Shown in pieces: positions 8,802-20,299 of a stretch of 64,000 bases of DNA. The notes beneath the pieces were generated by a model. It saw only the letters and a program-made list of their open reading frames with translations, was not told the DNA's origin and ran no database searches. Origin of the DNA: Desulfoarculaceae bacterium (lineage in GTDB: Bacteria > Desulfobacterota > Desulfobulbia > Desulfobulbales > Desulfocapsaceae); contig JAHYIV010000007.1 in NCBI GenBank assembly GCA_019429465.1, positions 1 to 64,000 of the forward strand, given 5' to 3'. Made by a program: the position numbers and the translations under genes. How positions within the stretch are numbered: the stretch's first letter is position 1; each line of letters opens with the position of its first letter.

Positions 8802-10330
8802 CAAACTTGCACCTTTCCTCCTCTGTCATCCCTGATCTTCTGCTGCCAGAGCGCCGGACCGCTCTGATGAACGGACTCGCCCCTGCTGTCGACGGCAACC
8901 GTCACCGGCATATCCTCCACCACAAATTCATAGATGGCCTCCATGCCCAGATCGGCGAATGCCACCACCCGTGATTTCTTGATCGCCTTGGAGACCAGAT
9001 AGGCCGCGCCGCCTACGGCCATCAGATAGACCGCGCCATGTTTTTTGATAGCGGCAATGGCCGCATCGCCTCGTTCCGACTTGCCGATCATGCCCAGCAG
9101 GCCGGTCCGGGACAGCATCATCTCGGTATATTTGTCCATCCGGGTGGCGGTGGTGGGACCGGCAGGGCCGACAACCTCGTCGCCCACCGGGTCAACCGGG
9201 CCGACATAATAGATAAACTTCCCGTTAAAGTCGACGCCTTCAGGCAGGGGTTCACCTTTGGCCAGCAACTGCTGGATGCGGCTATGGGCCGCGTCCCGGC
9301 CAGTGAGAATGGTTCCACTCAACAGCAGGGTCTCGCCGATCCGCCAGCCTCCGATCTCTTCACGGCTGATGGTGTCAAGCTGCACCCGTTTCACCCCTGG
9401 CCCCATTTCCCATTTGATCCGCGGCCAGTCCTCCAGATGCGGCGGCTCAAAATACGCGGGACCGCTGCCATCGAGCGTAAAATGAATATGACGGGTGGCG
9501 GCACAGTTGGGGATCATGGCCACCGGCAGGGAGGCCGCATGGGTCGGGCAATCCCTGATCTTGACATCGAGTACCGTGGTCAGACCGCCCAGACCCTGAG
9601 CGCCGATCCCTAAGTTATTGACCGCCTCATAGATCTCCAGACGCAGTTCCTCCACCCGGTTGACCGGCCCGCGTTCGATCAGCTCCTGGATATCAACGGG
9701 TTCCATCAGCGATTCCTTGGCCAGCACCATGGCCCGGTCAACCGTACCGCCGATGCCGAGGCCGAGGATTCCCGGCGGACACCAGCCGGCCCCCATCGTG
9801 GGCACGGTTGCTACCACCCAGTCAACGATGGAGTCACCGGGGTTCAGAGTCACAAATTTACTTTTATTCTCCGACCCGCCGCCCTTGGCGGTAATACGGA
9901 TGTCGATGGTTTTTCCCGGGACGAGCTCGGTGTAGATCACCGCTGGGGTATTATCCCCGGTATTTTTCCGGGCACCGGCAGGATCGGCAAGCACTGAGGC
10001 ACGCAGGGGATTTTCCGGATTGAGCCAGGCCCGGCGGACCCCGGCATCGACCAGTTCCTGGATGCTGCGATCACTGTCAAAACAACACTGCATGCCCACC
10101 TGCAGAAAGACGGTGACAATGCCGGTATCCTGACAAATCGGACGCTTACCCATGGCGGCCATCCGGGAGTTGAGCAGGATCTGGGCCATGGCGTCTTTGG
10201 CTCCCCGGTTCCGCTCTTTTTCATAGGCGCGACCCATGGCGGCAATAAAATCACGGGGATGGGTATACGAGATGATCTGCAGGCTGTCGGCGATGGAGCT
10301 GATAAAATCTTCTGGATTGATGATAATCAT
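8801..10330 (-). CDS. Class I (Fe-S) fumarate hydratase, fused alpha-beta form
   Basis: About 509 residues from ATG 10330, with the N-terminal (alpha) and C-terminal (beta) halves fused as in FumA/FumB. It converts fumarate and malate in the cytoplasm using an oxygen-sensitive [4Fe-4S] cluster. Cluster-ligand regions are visible: PICQDTG (Cys66), DCPTH and NCAATRH; the beta half contains GRDAAHSR and GPTTATRMDKYT. The frame remains open up to a GTG at 10426 overlapping the antiporter stop, but that extension has no similarity to fumarases. A MITE is inserted exactly at its stop codon. It lies downstream of the antiporter gene on the same strand. Confidence 0.93.
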   Translation of the reverse strand: MIIINPEDFISSIADSLQIISYTHPRDFIAAMGRAYEKERNRGAKDAMAQILLNSRMAAMGKRPICQDTGIVTVFLQVGMQCCFDSDRSIQELVDAGVRRAWLNPENPLRASVLADPAGARKNTGDNTPAVIYTELVPGKTIDIRITAKGGGSENKSKFVTLNPGDSIVDWVVATVPTMGAGWCPPGILGLGIGGTVDRAMVLAKESLMEPVDIQELIERGPVNRVEELRLEIYEAVNNLGIGAQGLGGLTTVLDVKIRDCPTHAASLPVAMIPNCAATRHIHFTLDGSGPAYFEPPHLEDWPRIKWEMGPGVKRVQLDTISREEIGGWRIGETLLLSGTILTGRDAAHSRIQQLLAKGEPLPEGVDFNGKFIYYVGPVDPVGDEVVGPAGPTTATRMDKYTEMMLSRTGLLGMIGKSERGDAAIAAIKKHGAVYLMAVGGAAYLVSKAIKKSRVVAFADLGMEAIYEFVVEDMPVTVAVDSRGESVHQSGPALWQQKIRDDRGGKVQV

Positions 10331-10422
10331 AATAAAAAATTGAGGAGTCAAGAGAAGAGAGTGCACAGGATGAAAAGAGCTGCCATGAAAGCCAGGCCCT
10401 CCCCTTTCATCCTGCGCCGGAA

Positions 10423-12252
10423 TCACGAGTGAGTACTGAATCGATTTTCCGGAGGCGGCGCGGCCGGGCGGCAGAGAGCAATCACAGTCGAGCCCTTGCC
10501 TGGCAGGAGCTTGCGGCCGGCAACCACCGGCACCAGAGCGTTCTTGTCGGTCACCACGAAAAGGGGAATGACCTGGTCCCCATGGGTTTCAAGATACTTT
10601 TCATACGTGAATGTTTCAGTGAGACGAGTACTGCGAAACCTGCCCTCCTTGGCCAGGATATCAGCCAGCATGCCGAAATTGACCGATTCACCAAAGAGGA
10701 TCTGACCACGCTGTTGATCCGCGGCGACATGACGCTCAGTGGCCATCGATTCTTTCATGGTCTGCAGCGAATAAATTCTGTTCCGGCCAAATTCATGGCG
10801 ATAGTGCATGGCGGCCAAGGTATTCATCTCGGAGCGTTGTGACATCGCCATCATGCAGCCGATACCCACCAGATCCAGATTGCGGGCGGCATGAGCCGAT
10901 ACCGGATTCCCCAGATAGGTGGGCAGTCCAAGCATGCGCGCCTTACGGATATAATCAACACTGTGATCGATCAGAAGCGTGCGGAACCCATGCCGATCGA
11001 GTTGTTGCGCCAGTCCACGCGCCACCAGGTTGGCGCCGATAAAGAGCACGCCCTTGGGTTCAGGTTCGGAAACCCGCAACCAGCGGGCAATAAATCCAGC
11101 GGTGAAACTTTGCAGCACCACGGTGAACAAAATGACAAGAAAGGTCAGAGATACCAGCATGTTGGCTTCAGAATAACCACTACTGGCCAGCTTCATAGCA
11201 AACAAGGCAGAAACCGCTGCCGCCACGATACCGCGCGGGGCAATCCAGGAGAGAAGCAGCTTGTCGCGGATTGTGAGATCCGTACCTGGTGTCGACAAGA
11301 AGACATTCAAAGGGCGGGCGACAAGCTGAATGACCAGCAGCACTCCCACGACCCCCGGGCCGACATCCAGTAGCGCTCTCAGCTCAATACGTGCCGCCAG
11401 AACGATGAACAAAGCGGAAATAAAGAGGATGGAGAGCGATTCCTTGAACTCCAGCATATCTTCAATCGGCACCCGCTTCATGTTAGCCAGCCATATCCCC
11501 ATGACAGTTACAGCCAACAGGCCCGATTCATTTGCCACTACACTGGAAAGGGTGAAGGCGGCAAAGACAAACAACAGTGTCCCCATATTATGCAGGTACT
11601 CCGGCATCCAGTGATGACGGAGCACCAGACCCATACCATAGCCAAAAGCGGCACCGATAAGGGTGCCCACGCCAACGACCCGGGCGAAGGTGATCAGCGT
11701 ATGGACAATGGCATCGCCAGCCGACCGCGAGACGATGAATTCAAAGACCAGCACTGCCAGCAGGGCACCAATCGGGTCAATGATAATGCTTTCCCAGCGC
11801 AGGATATTGGCAATCGCGATATTCGGACGGACAGTACGCAGTATGGGCACAATCACCGTCGGCCCGGTAACCACCACCAGCGCCCCGAACAGCATGGCCA
11901 TCTCCCAGGTGAGGCCCAGCATGTAATGGGCTGCCGCGCCGATGACGACCCAGGTCACTAACATTCCAGAGGAGACCAGCCGGCGAACTACCTTACTGAT
12001 GCCCTTCAACTCATCGAACTTGAGCGTCAAGGCGCCTTCAAAAAGGATCAGACCTACAGTAAGAGAGACAACGGGCATCAACAGTTCGCCAAACATGGCG
12101 TCCGGATCCAGCCAACCGCTCACGGGCCCGGCTACAATGCCGGCCAGCAGGAGAAACATGATTGCCGGCAACTTGACCCACCATGCCAGCCACTGACTGG
12201 CAATGGCCAGCAGACCTATGCCGGCGAAGGCAATCATTACTGATTCAGACAT
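10423..12252 (-). CDS. CPA1-family cation/proton antiporter with TrkA-N domain
   Basis: 609 residues. The first ~400 residues carry about 12 hydrophobic segments typical of Na+(K+)/H+ exchangers, ending near FIARWLRV. A Rossmann-like TrkA-N/RCK domain follows (GVLFIGANLVARGLAQQL), probably NAD(H)- or nucleotide-responsive, and then a C-terminal stretch of about 100 residues. It should exchange Na+ or K+ for protons across the inner membrane. GGAGG lies directly before the start codon. It reads into the fumarase gene after about 90 bases. Confidence 0.88.
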   Translation of the reverse strand: MSESVMIAFAGIGLLAIASQWLAWWVKLPAIMFLLLAGIVAGPVSGWLDPDAMFGELLMPVVSLTVGLILFEGALTLKFDELKGISKVVRRLVSSGMLVTWVVIGAAAHYMLGLTWEMAMLFGALVVVTGPTVIVPILRTVRPNIAIANILRWESIIIDPIGALLAVLVFEFIVSRSAGDAIVHTLITFARVVGVGTLIGAAFGYGMGLVLRHHWMPEYLHNMGTLLFVFAAFTLSSVVANESGLLAVTVMGIWLANMKRVPIEDMLEFKESLSILFISALFIVLAARIELRALLDVGPGVVGVLLVIQLVARPLNVFLSTPGTDLTIRDKLLLSWIAPRGIVAAAVSALFAMKLASSGYSEANMLVSLTFLVILFTVVLQSFTAGFIARWLRVSEPEPKGVLFIGANLVARGLAQQLDRHGFRTLLIDHSVDYIRKARMLGLPTYLGNPVSAHAARNLDLVGIGCMMAMSQRSEMNTLAAMHYRHEFGRNRIYSLQTMKESMATERHVAADQQRGQILFGESVNFGMLADILAKEGRFRSTRLTETFTYEKYLETHGDQVIPLFVVTDKNALVPVVAGRKLLPGKGSTVIALCRPAAPPPENRFSTHS

Positions 12253-12276
12253 TCCTCCAACCTCTCTTCTTTAGGG

Positions 12277-12361
12277 GCCGTTACGAAATAACATGGCCAT
12301 TTATATCTATTTCGTTACGGCTCCTTATGCCGCTCCGGGCACTGAGATGGCCATGTTATTT
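12277..12361. repeat. Two overlapping perfect inverted repeats
   Basis: gccgttacgaaata (12277-12290) is the exact reverse complement of 12308-12321, and aaataacatggccat (12286-12300) is the exact reverse complement of 12347-12361. The two left arms share five bases, so the two hairpins exclude one another. The whole is bracketed by the direct repeat ttaggggc (12271-12278 and 12374-12381). It lies upstream of the antiporter gene. It could be a small mobile palindrome or an RNA switch-like structure. Confidence 0.7.
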
Positions 12362-12473
12362 TTTTACAGCGGCTTAGGGGCACGGACATTACTCATACCT
12401 GGAATTTGCTATCAGACCATGGCCAGCAAACAAGGATCTGGCCTGAAAAAACGCAGCGTGCCTGACCTGCGGG

Positions 12474-13274
12474 TCAACGGAGAACGGTGCGGGGCGGATG
12501 ATAACCGGAAGGGGCGGTGGTGTTCGGCATCAGAAGACCTTCCTTGCCGATCAGGGTGCCGGGATTGGTCACAGAGTTGCAGCCGGTCTGGACCTTGTCC
12601 CCCAGGATGGCGCCAAGCTTCCTGCGACCGGAATCCATTGATCCCTCATCGGTCCGGACCAGAACGTTTCCTGGCAGAAATCTGAGGTTGGCAAACTTGG
12701 TGCCGGCACCCAGATTCACATCCCGCCCCAGAATAGAATCGCCAATATAGGCAAAATGACCGGCCTTGGCATGATCGAGAAAGATGGAGTGTTTCACCTC
12801 GGTGGTGTGGCCGATGACGCAATGGGCTCCGGTCAGGCAATAGCCTCGCAGATAGGCCCCCTGGCGGATTTCGCTGTAGTCACCGATAATGGCAGGAGAT
12901 TTGATCAGGGCCCCACTCTCCACCAGCACCCCGTGACCTAAGGCTATCTGGCCGCCCATGAGCACTGACCCGGCCATGATCACAGTGGCACCGGTGAGCA
13001 CACTACCATCCGAGAGGACCCTCAGTTGCTGTTTGGTGGTATCGCCGTAGACGATATCCAATCCGGCCGCCGGCAGGATCTGCCCCTCATGCAGGACTAC
13101 GGTTTTGGCCAATGGCTCTCCTTCCGGGAGCAAGGGACTCTTGAGTTGTGGATAGACGAACTTGTCCATATAGTTCTTCAACCTGGTCAGGGCCGTCCAG
13201 ACAGGGTCGCTTGCAGAAAAAAGAGGGGTATGAGGAAACTCGGAGAGGTCAAAAAATGAGCGCGGGCTAAGCAT
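12474..13274 (-). CDS. Left-handed beta-helix protein, GlmU/sugar-nucleotidyltransferase C-domain type
   Basis: 266 residues from ATG 13274, which has GGAG at the right distance; the ATG at 13286 lies before it. The middle and C-terminal parts show hexapeptide repeats (VLTGATVIMAGSVLMGG, ALIKSPAIIGD), as in the acetyltransferase half of GlmU or the tail of sugar nucleotidyltransferases. No nucleotidyltransferase motif is present at the N-terminus, so it may be an acyltransferase or a stand-alone regulatory helix. The substrate is not apparent. It is transcribed divergently from lon. Confidence 0.75.
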   Translation of the reverse strand: MLSPRSFFDLSEFPHTPLFSASDPVWTALTRLKNYMDKFVYPQLKSPLLPEGEPLAKTVVLHEGQILPAAGLDIVYGDTTKQQLRVLSDGSVLTGATVIMAGSVLMGGQIALGHGVLVESGALIKSPAIIGDYSEIRQGAYLRGYCLTGAHCVIGHTTEVKHSIFLDHAKAGHFAYIGDSILGRDVNLGAGTKFANLRFLPGNVLVRTDEGSMDSGRRKLGAILGDKVQTGCNSVTNPGTLIGKEGLLMPNTTAPSGYHPPRTVLR

Positions 13275-13376
13275 AACAGACTCCATTCAAACAAAAGAAC
13301 ATGAAAACAGTTGGTTACCCAAAGAGGATACCCAAGGGAAAGAAGACAAGGATGACAGCACAACGTCAACAGATCG

Positions 13377-13450
13377 GTGCCTTACAGATTGTTTTCTTGT
13401 TTTCTTGCCAGAAAACAATCTGTGAAAGGCACTTATCCCGTTCATCGGGG
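13377..13450 (-). repeat. 77-bp hairpin element, copy 1
   Basis: The arms GTGCCTTACAGATTGTTTTC and GAAAACAATCTGTGAAAGGC followed by AC pair imperfectly, then a small CCCGTTCATCGGGG hairpin follows. This is the reverse-orientation copy of the element also found at 28224-28300 and 49788-49867. It is located between the divergent beta-helix gene and lon. Confidence 0.8.
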
Positions 13451-13729
13451 TGAGTAAACAACTATGATTGAAAAGAGAGGTTACTTCAAGAGAAAACAAG
13501 AGATTTCGTCCCTTACCCTGCGGCTTTCACCCTTCCGCATTTGCAGTCTTGACTTCGCCCAGAGAAATGTTTAGTTTTTTGCCTCGATTTGAGAATTTAT
13601 ACAAGAGTCCCTGCTCGATTGATTTTGATAGACGTTTTTCTCTCTTTTAAATCAAAGGGAAATTATCGGGATCAACTCCCGAACTTAATAAAAGTCACTT
13701 ATCCAGTTGCCCTGGATCAGGAGGTTTAC
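13451..13729. other. Intergenic region before lon
   Basis: No gene is supported here. The lon reading frame stays open back to 13589, but the GTG at 13730 has a far better ribosome-binding site. A lon promoter is expected in this stretch; I could not identify a convincing sigma32, CIRCE or sigma70 match. Confidence 0.4.
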
Positions 13730-16168
<2,439 letters not shown>

Positions 16169-16399
16169 CCGTTCTGATGGAAAGGTGAAGACAGGCAGAC
16201 AACAACGACTCAGCACCATGATACCTGGCTGGTTGTTGACATGGGAAGACATTGGTGTCATTTGACTCTCGATGTTCTTCCCATGTTCCCTGCTGTCGAA
16301 GAAGCTGCCCATGAATAGCGGACTGGAGACTCCACGGCCGCCATTGCTGATTCTTGCCACATGGCCCCTGGTACCTTTTGTACCATCCGTACCATCCAG

Positions 16400-17443
16400 A
16401 TGATGACACTTTCTCCTTACACGATCCTGAAAAAAAAGGCCCTTTCCTGGATCGCTCTTTTTCTGCTGCTCTGCCCCCTGGCTCTCGGAGGCTGGCTGGC
16501 CCTCTACAGCCTCCAGCCCGGGCCCGTCCAGGAGGCGAAGGACGCCATTGTCCTCATTCCTCCAGGATCCGGCCTGAAGCAGATCGGCACGATCCTGGCT
16601 GAGGCCGGACTTATTGATGAAGATATCCGTTTCCTGGTCCTGGCAAAATATCTCGGTCTGTCCAGGAAACTGCCGGCAGGCGAGTTCCGCCTGTCTCTTG
16701 GCAAAAGGCCAGGCGATGTCTTGCGCCAACTGGCAGCGGCCAAACCGGTTCGATATGCCGTCACCATCCCCGAAGGACTGCGGATTGAGGAGGTGGCAGA
16801 CATCTTTGCCGCCGACGGCTGGTGTGACCGGGAGCCCTTTATTGCCCTGGCCCATGATCCGGAATTCATCGTTTCTCTGGGGATCACGTCCGGGCGCAGC
16901 CTGGAAGGCTACCTCTATCCCGACACCTACTATCTGACCCGGGAACAGCGGGATGCCAAGACCCTGATCACCATGCAGGTGAACCGTTTTCATAAGGTAT
17001 GGTCGGGACTAGGGAGTGATCCTGAACATCCCCTGAGCCGCCATGAGGTTGTCACCCTGGCCTCGGTCGTCGAAAAAGAGACGGGCGCCGCCGAGGAACG
17101 GCCGGTGATTGCGGCCGTTTTTCTCAACCGGCTCAAGACCAGGATGCGCCTGCAATCAGACCCCACGGTGATCTATGGCCTGAAAAACTTCTCAGGCAAC
17201 CTGACCCGGGCCGATCTCATGACAGAGCACCCCTATAATACCTATGTCATCCCGTCCTTGCCCATTGGTCCCATCTGCAATCCTGGACAGAAGGCCATGG
17301 AGGCCGTTCTGCGCCCCGCCGCCACCGACTTTTTCTATTTTGTCTCCAAAAATGACGGCACCCACCAGTTCTCCAAAAATCTTGCCGAGCATAATCAGGC
17401 AGTTCAGCAATATCAGCGCCGCAAGAAGACACCCGAAAAATAA
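16400..17443 (+). CDS. mltG: Endolytic murein transglycosylase MltG
   Basis: About 347 residues from the ATG at 16400; no strong ribosome-binding site is visible and the ATG at 16361 is an alternative. A single N-terminal membrane anchor (residues about 15-38) is followed by a LysM-like region and the YceG/MltG catalytic domain, with the conserved Glu in VVEKETG and the LQSDPTVIYG and YNTY signature stretches. MltG cleaves nascent peptidoglycan strands and sets glycan length at the inner membrane. It follows lon on the same strand. Confidence 0.93.
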   Translation: MMTLSPYTILKKKALSWIALFLLLCPLALGGWLALYSLQPGPVQEAKDAIVLIPPGSGLKQIGTILAEAGLIDEDIRFLVLAKYLGLSRKLPAGEFRLSLGKRPGDVLRQLAAAKPVRYAVTIPEGLRIEEVADIFAADGWCDREPFIALAHDPEFIVSLGITSGRSLEGYLYPDTYYLTREQRDAKTLITMQVNRFHKVWSGLGSDPEHPLSRHEVVTLASVVEKETGAAEERPVIAAVFLNRLKTRMRLQSDPTVIYGLKNFSGNLTRADLMTEHPYNTYVIPSLPIGPICNPGQKAMEAVLRPAATDFFYFVSKNDGTHQFSKNLAEHNQAVQQYQRRKKTPEK

Positions 17444-17623
17444 GCCCTGCCCCCCTCGACACCCACTGACAGCGGGCCCTGCAAAATTACCTTGACTTCC
17501 GCCTGCTTTCCGACCGATAATCAGGCTTGACTCATGTGGGCTTATGACCATTGACAAGCACGCCAGCTCGCCACCGGAAGTCTCTTCTTTCCGCGGCACA
17601 CCTTGATTTCAGGGCCGTCAATA

Positions 17624-20104
17624 ATGCGCATCAATACCCTGTTCAGATATTGGACCTATCGTCTCTTTGCCCCCGGCCTGGTTCTGCATGGCACCTATGA
17701 TGCCTTTCGCGAGCTCCTGGTCTTTGACAGCCGCAGTCACGAACTCATGGCCGACCTTGAAGACCTTTATTATCATGGGAAAAAAGAAGATTTCTGCCGC
17801 ATTACAGGCAGATACAACGCACTGTCAACAAATGTCAGCGGCATGGTGGCGAGCCTTGAGCGCATGGCCCCAGGTTCTTTTGTCACCCTGCCTGAATATT
17901 TTCGCAAGTTTGACTTTTACAGCAGACTGCTGCTGGCCCCACCCAGTCTTCACTTCGATCCGCCCTTTGTCCTGGATCTGGCTGACCCCGCCTTACATCC
18001 GGCCCTGGCAGGCGATAAAAGCGCCACCCTGGCCGTTCTTGCCCAGGATCTGCAGCTGCCGGTGCCTGCCGGTTTCGTCGTCACGGTCAACAGCTTTCAT
18101 TATCTGCTCGAATATAATAATCTGCGCCTCATGATCAATGAGCTCCTGGCCCGGATCGATCTTGCCGCCCCTGACAGTCTGGCGCTGATCTCCAAACAGC
18201 TGACGGACCTGATCAAGGAGGCTGAGATTCCTCCTGACATTGAAGAGGCAATCCTGGCCGCCCATAGGCGCGTACGGGCGGATCAGGGAGATGATATCCG
18301 GCTGGCTGTGCGCAGCAGCGGTGTCGGCGAAGACGGTGAATGCTCTTTTGCCGGACAGTACACCACCCTCCTTGCGGTTCGGCGGGAGGATCTCATCCCG
18401 GCCTATCTTAGCGTCCTTGCCGGCAAATATACACCCCAGTCCCTGGCCTACCGGATACACACCGGGCTCAGCGATGAAGAGACACCCATGGCGGTACTGG
18501 TGGTGGGGATGGTTGAGGCCGTGGCCAGTGGAGTCGTTTACACCAATGCCCCAACAGTCCTCGATAGCGCCCACCTGTTTATCCATGCGGTGCGGGGACT
18601 GGGAGAAGCGCTGGTCAGCGGGCAGGTGATCCCGGAGGTACTGGCCGTGGACAGAAAAAACACCAGGCAGCACAGACTGGAGAGTCAGGACGAAGGAAGG
18701 GACTCGCGGACACGCCTGCTCACGGACCAACAGATCACAGATCTTGCCGACAAGGCCCTGGAGATAGAATCCCACTTCGGCGCCGCCCAGGATATCGAAT
18801 GGGCCCTGACCCCCGCCGGGGAGATTCTTTTTCTCCAGAGCCGGCAGCTGTACTCGCACAGCACCAACGAGCAGAAAGATTCCTTTGACCTCAGCACGAT
18901 CAAGGGCGAGCCCCTGCTGCAGGGAGGAACCATGGCCGCCCTCGGACAGGCCTGTGGTGCGGCATACTGTGTCGATGCCGGCCATCCGGTGGAACAGGTA
19001 CCTGCCGGTGCCATTCTGGTCATCAGAGAGAGCCTGCCCTCCTACGTCCAGGTGCTTGACCGGATCAGTGGCGTGCTGGCCGGGCTTGGCAGTGTGGCCG
19101 GCCATTTTTCGACAGTGTGCCGGGAGTTCGGCATCCCCCTGCTCTGTGGCCTGGGTCCACGGATCGAGGCGATTCATCATGGCCGGATCATCACCATGTC
19201 CGCAGAGCACAGGGTGGTGTATCAGGGAGATCTCTTGACCCGGCTTGCAACTGTTCCCGTCCATGAATCGCAGAAGCAACTCCCCTTTTTCCGCAAACTG
19301 CGCCAGCTCCTTGACACCATCACCCCCCTGCATCTGATTGACCCCAAGGCCAAAGGGTTTCGCCCGGAATCATGCCGTTCCCTGCATGATATTATCCGTT
19401 TTTGCCATGAACAGGCGGTCAGGATCATGTTTTCCCTGGGGGATCGCCTGAGCAACAGGTCCGGTAACCGGAAAAAATTGCTTTCACAACTGCCATTTGA
19501 TATCTTTGTGGTCGACGTCGGTGGCGGCCTTGTGCCCGCAGCCAGTCAGGCAGAAAACCTCAATATCGATCAGATCAGCTCAGCACCTTTTCTGGCCCTG
19601 TGGGCGGGACTTAGCCACCCGTCTGTGCAGTGGCGGGAAAGGGCCCATTTTGACTGGAAACATTTTGGCGAGATGACCATGGCCGACGGCATCGCCAGCA
19701 CCGATTCCCCTGATCTCGCCAGCTACGCTGTGCTTGGCGCCGATTATGTCCACCTGATCATGCGTTTTGGCTACCATTTTACCCTGGTCGATGGTATCTG
19801 TGGTGAGGACAGCTCCAGCAACTATTGCCAGTTCCGTTTTGCCGGCGGCGGGGCTGATTTTTCAGGCCGGCTGCTGCGTCTGGATTTTATCTCCACCCTG
19901 CTCAGACAGGATGGGTTCCAGGTTGAGACCAGGGGTGATCTGCTTGATGCCAGGATCTCGGCACTCTCATACCAGGAGATGAAGCGTCATTTCAGCACAT
20001 TGGGACGATTGCTCGGCACCACCAAACTCATGGACATGGCCCTCCATGACAAGCAGGATGTCCAACAGCACATGCAGGATTTTCTCGCTGAAACAGAAGA
20101 ATAG
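17624..20104 (+). CDS. PEP synthase/PPDK-like protein with atypical C-terminal half
   Basis: 826 residues from ATG 17624 (TTG at 17603 is possible). After an N-terminal ~130-residue helical region comes a pyruvate phosphate dikinase-type ATP-grasp domain (RLAVRSSGVGEDGECSFAGQ, about residues 225-420). A swivelling phospho-histidine domain follows, whose His is kept in GHFSTVCREFGIP although the usual Thr-Cys/Ser before it is Ala-Gly. The last ~270 residues replace the PEP/pyruvate TIM barrel with a sequence I do not recognise. It may be a phosphotransfer enzyme acting on another acceptor. It stands alone between mltG and the phosphatase gene. Confidence 0.75.
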   Translation: MRINTLFRYWTYRLFAPGLVLHGTYDAFRELLVFDSRSHELMADLEDLYYHGKKEDFCRITGRYNALSTNVSGMVASLERMAPGSFVTLPEYFRKFDFYSRLLLAPPSLHFDPPFVLDLADPALHPALAGDKSATLAVLAQDLQLPVPAGFVVTVNSFHYLLEYNNLRLMINELLARIDLAAPDSLALISKQLTDLIKEAEIPPDIEEAILAAHRRVRADQGDDIRLAVRSSGVGEDGECSFAGQYTTLLAVRREDLIPAYLSVLAGKYTPQSLAYRIHTGLSDEETPMAVLVVGMVEAVASGVVYTNAPTVLDSAHLFIHAVRGLGEALVSGQVIPEVLAVDRKNTRQHRLESQDEGRDSRTRLLTDQQITDLADKALEIESHFGAAQDIEWALTPAGEILFLQSRQLYSHSTNEQKDSFDLSTIKGEPLLQGGTMAALGQACGAAYCVDAGHPVEQVPAGAILVIRESLPSYVQVLDRISGVLAGLGSVAGHFSTVCREFGIPLLCGLGPRIEAIHHGRIITMSAEHRVVYQGDLLTRLATVPVHESQKQLPFFRKLRQLLDTITPLHLIDPKAKGFRPESCRSLHDIIRFCHEQAVRIMFSLGDRLSNRSGNRKKLLSQLPFDIFVVDVGGGLVPAASQAENLNIDQISSAPFLALWAGLSHPSVQWRERAHFDWKHFGEMTMADGIASTDSPDLASYAVLGADYVHLIMRFGYHFTLVDGICGEDSSSNYCQFRFAGGGADFSGRLLRLDFISTLLRQDGFQVETRGDLLDARISALSYQEMKRHFSTLGRLLGTTKLMDMALHDKQDVQQHMQDFLAETEE

Positions 20105-20126
20105 AAAAATATACACTTCAACCATC

Positions 20127-20280
20127 GTAACTATCCACCTTAATGCCGGGAAAATGCCAAAACACATGTCACGTAGCTATTCAGCAGCGCCTCATATGCG
20201 AGAAAGAGGCCTGCAAAGTGTACTGATTCGTACATAAGCAGGCCGATGACGAAGCAGATGAGATGCTGCTGGATAGTTAC
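20127..20280 (+). mobile_element. MITE, IS66-like ends (copy B)
   Basis: A 154-base element bounded by GTAACTATCCAC and GCTGGATAGTTAC and flanked by exact 8-base duplications CAACCATC (20119-20126 and 20281-20288). Its sequence is nearly identical to the element at 3475-3631 in reverse orientation. It lies just upstream of the phosphatase gene, so it may supply or disrupt promoter sequences there. Confidence 0.85.
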
Positions 20281-20299
20281 CAACCATCAACGATACCCC

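Noticed and set aside
17993..19333. Long minus-strand open frame opposite the PPDK-like gene
   Set aside because: It is an antisense shadow of a high-GC coding region with no ribosome-binding site or motifs; the same holds for antisense frames opposite nuoI, lon and the antiporter.
20246..20299. N-terminal extension of the phosphatase gene
   Set aside because: These codons lie in the MITE end and its duplication; the ATG at 20300 starts the conserved protein.
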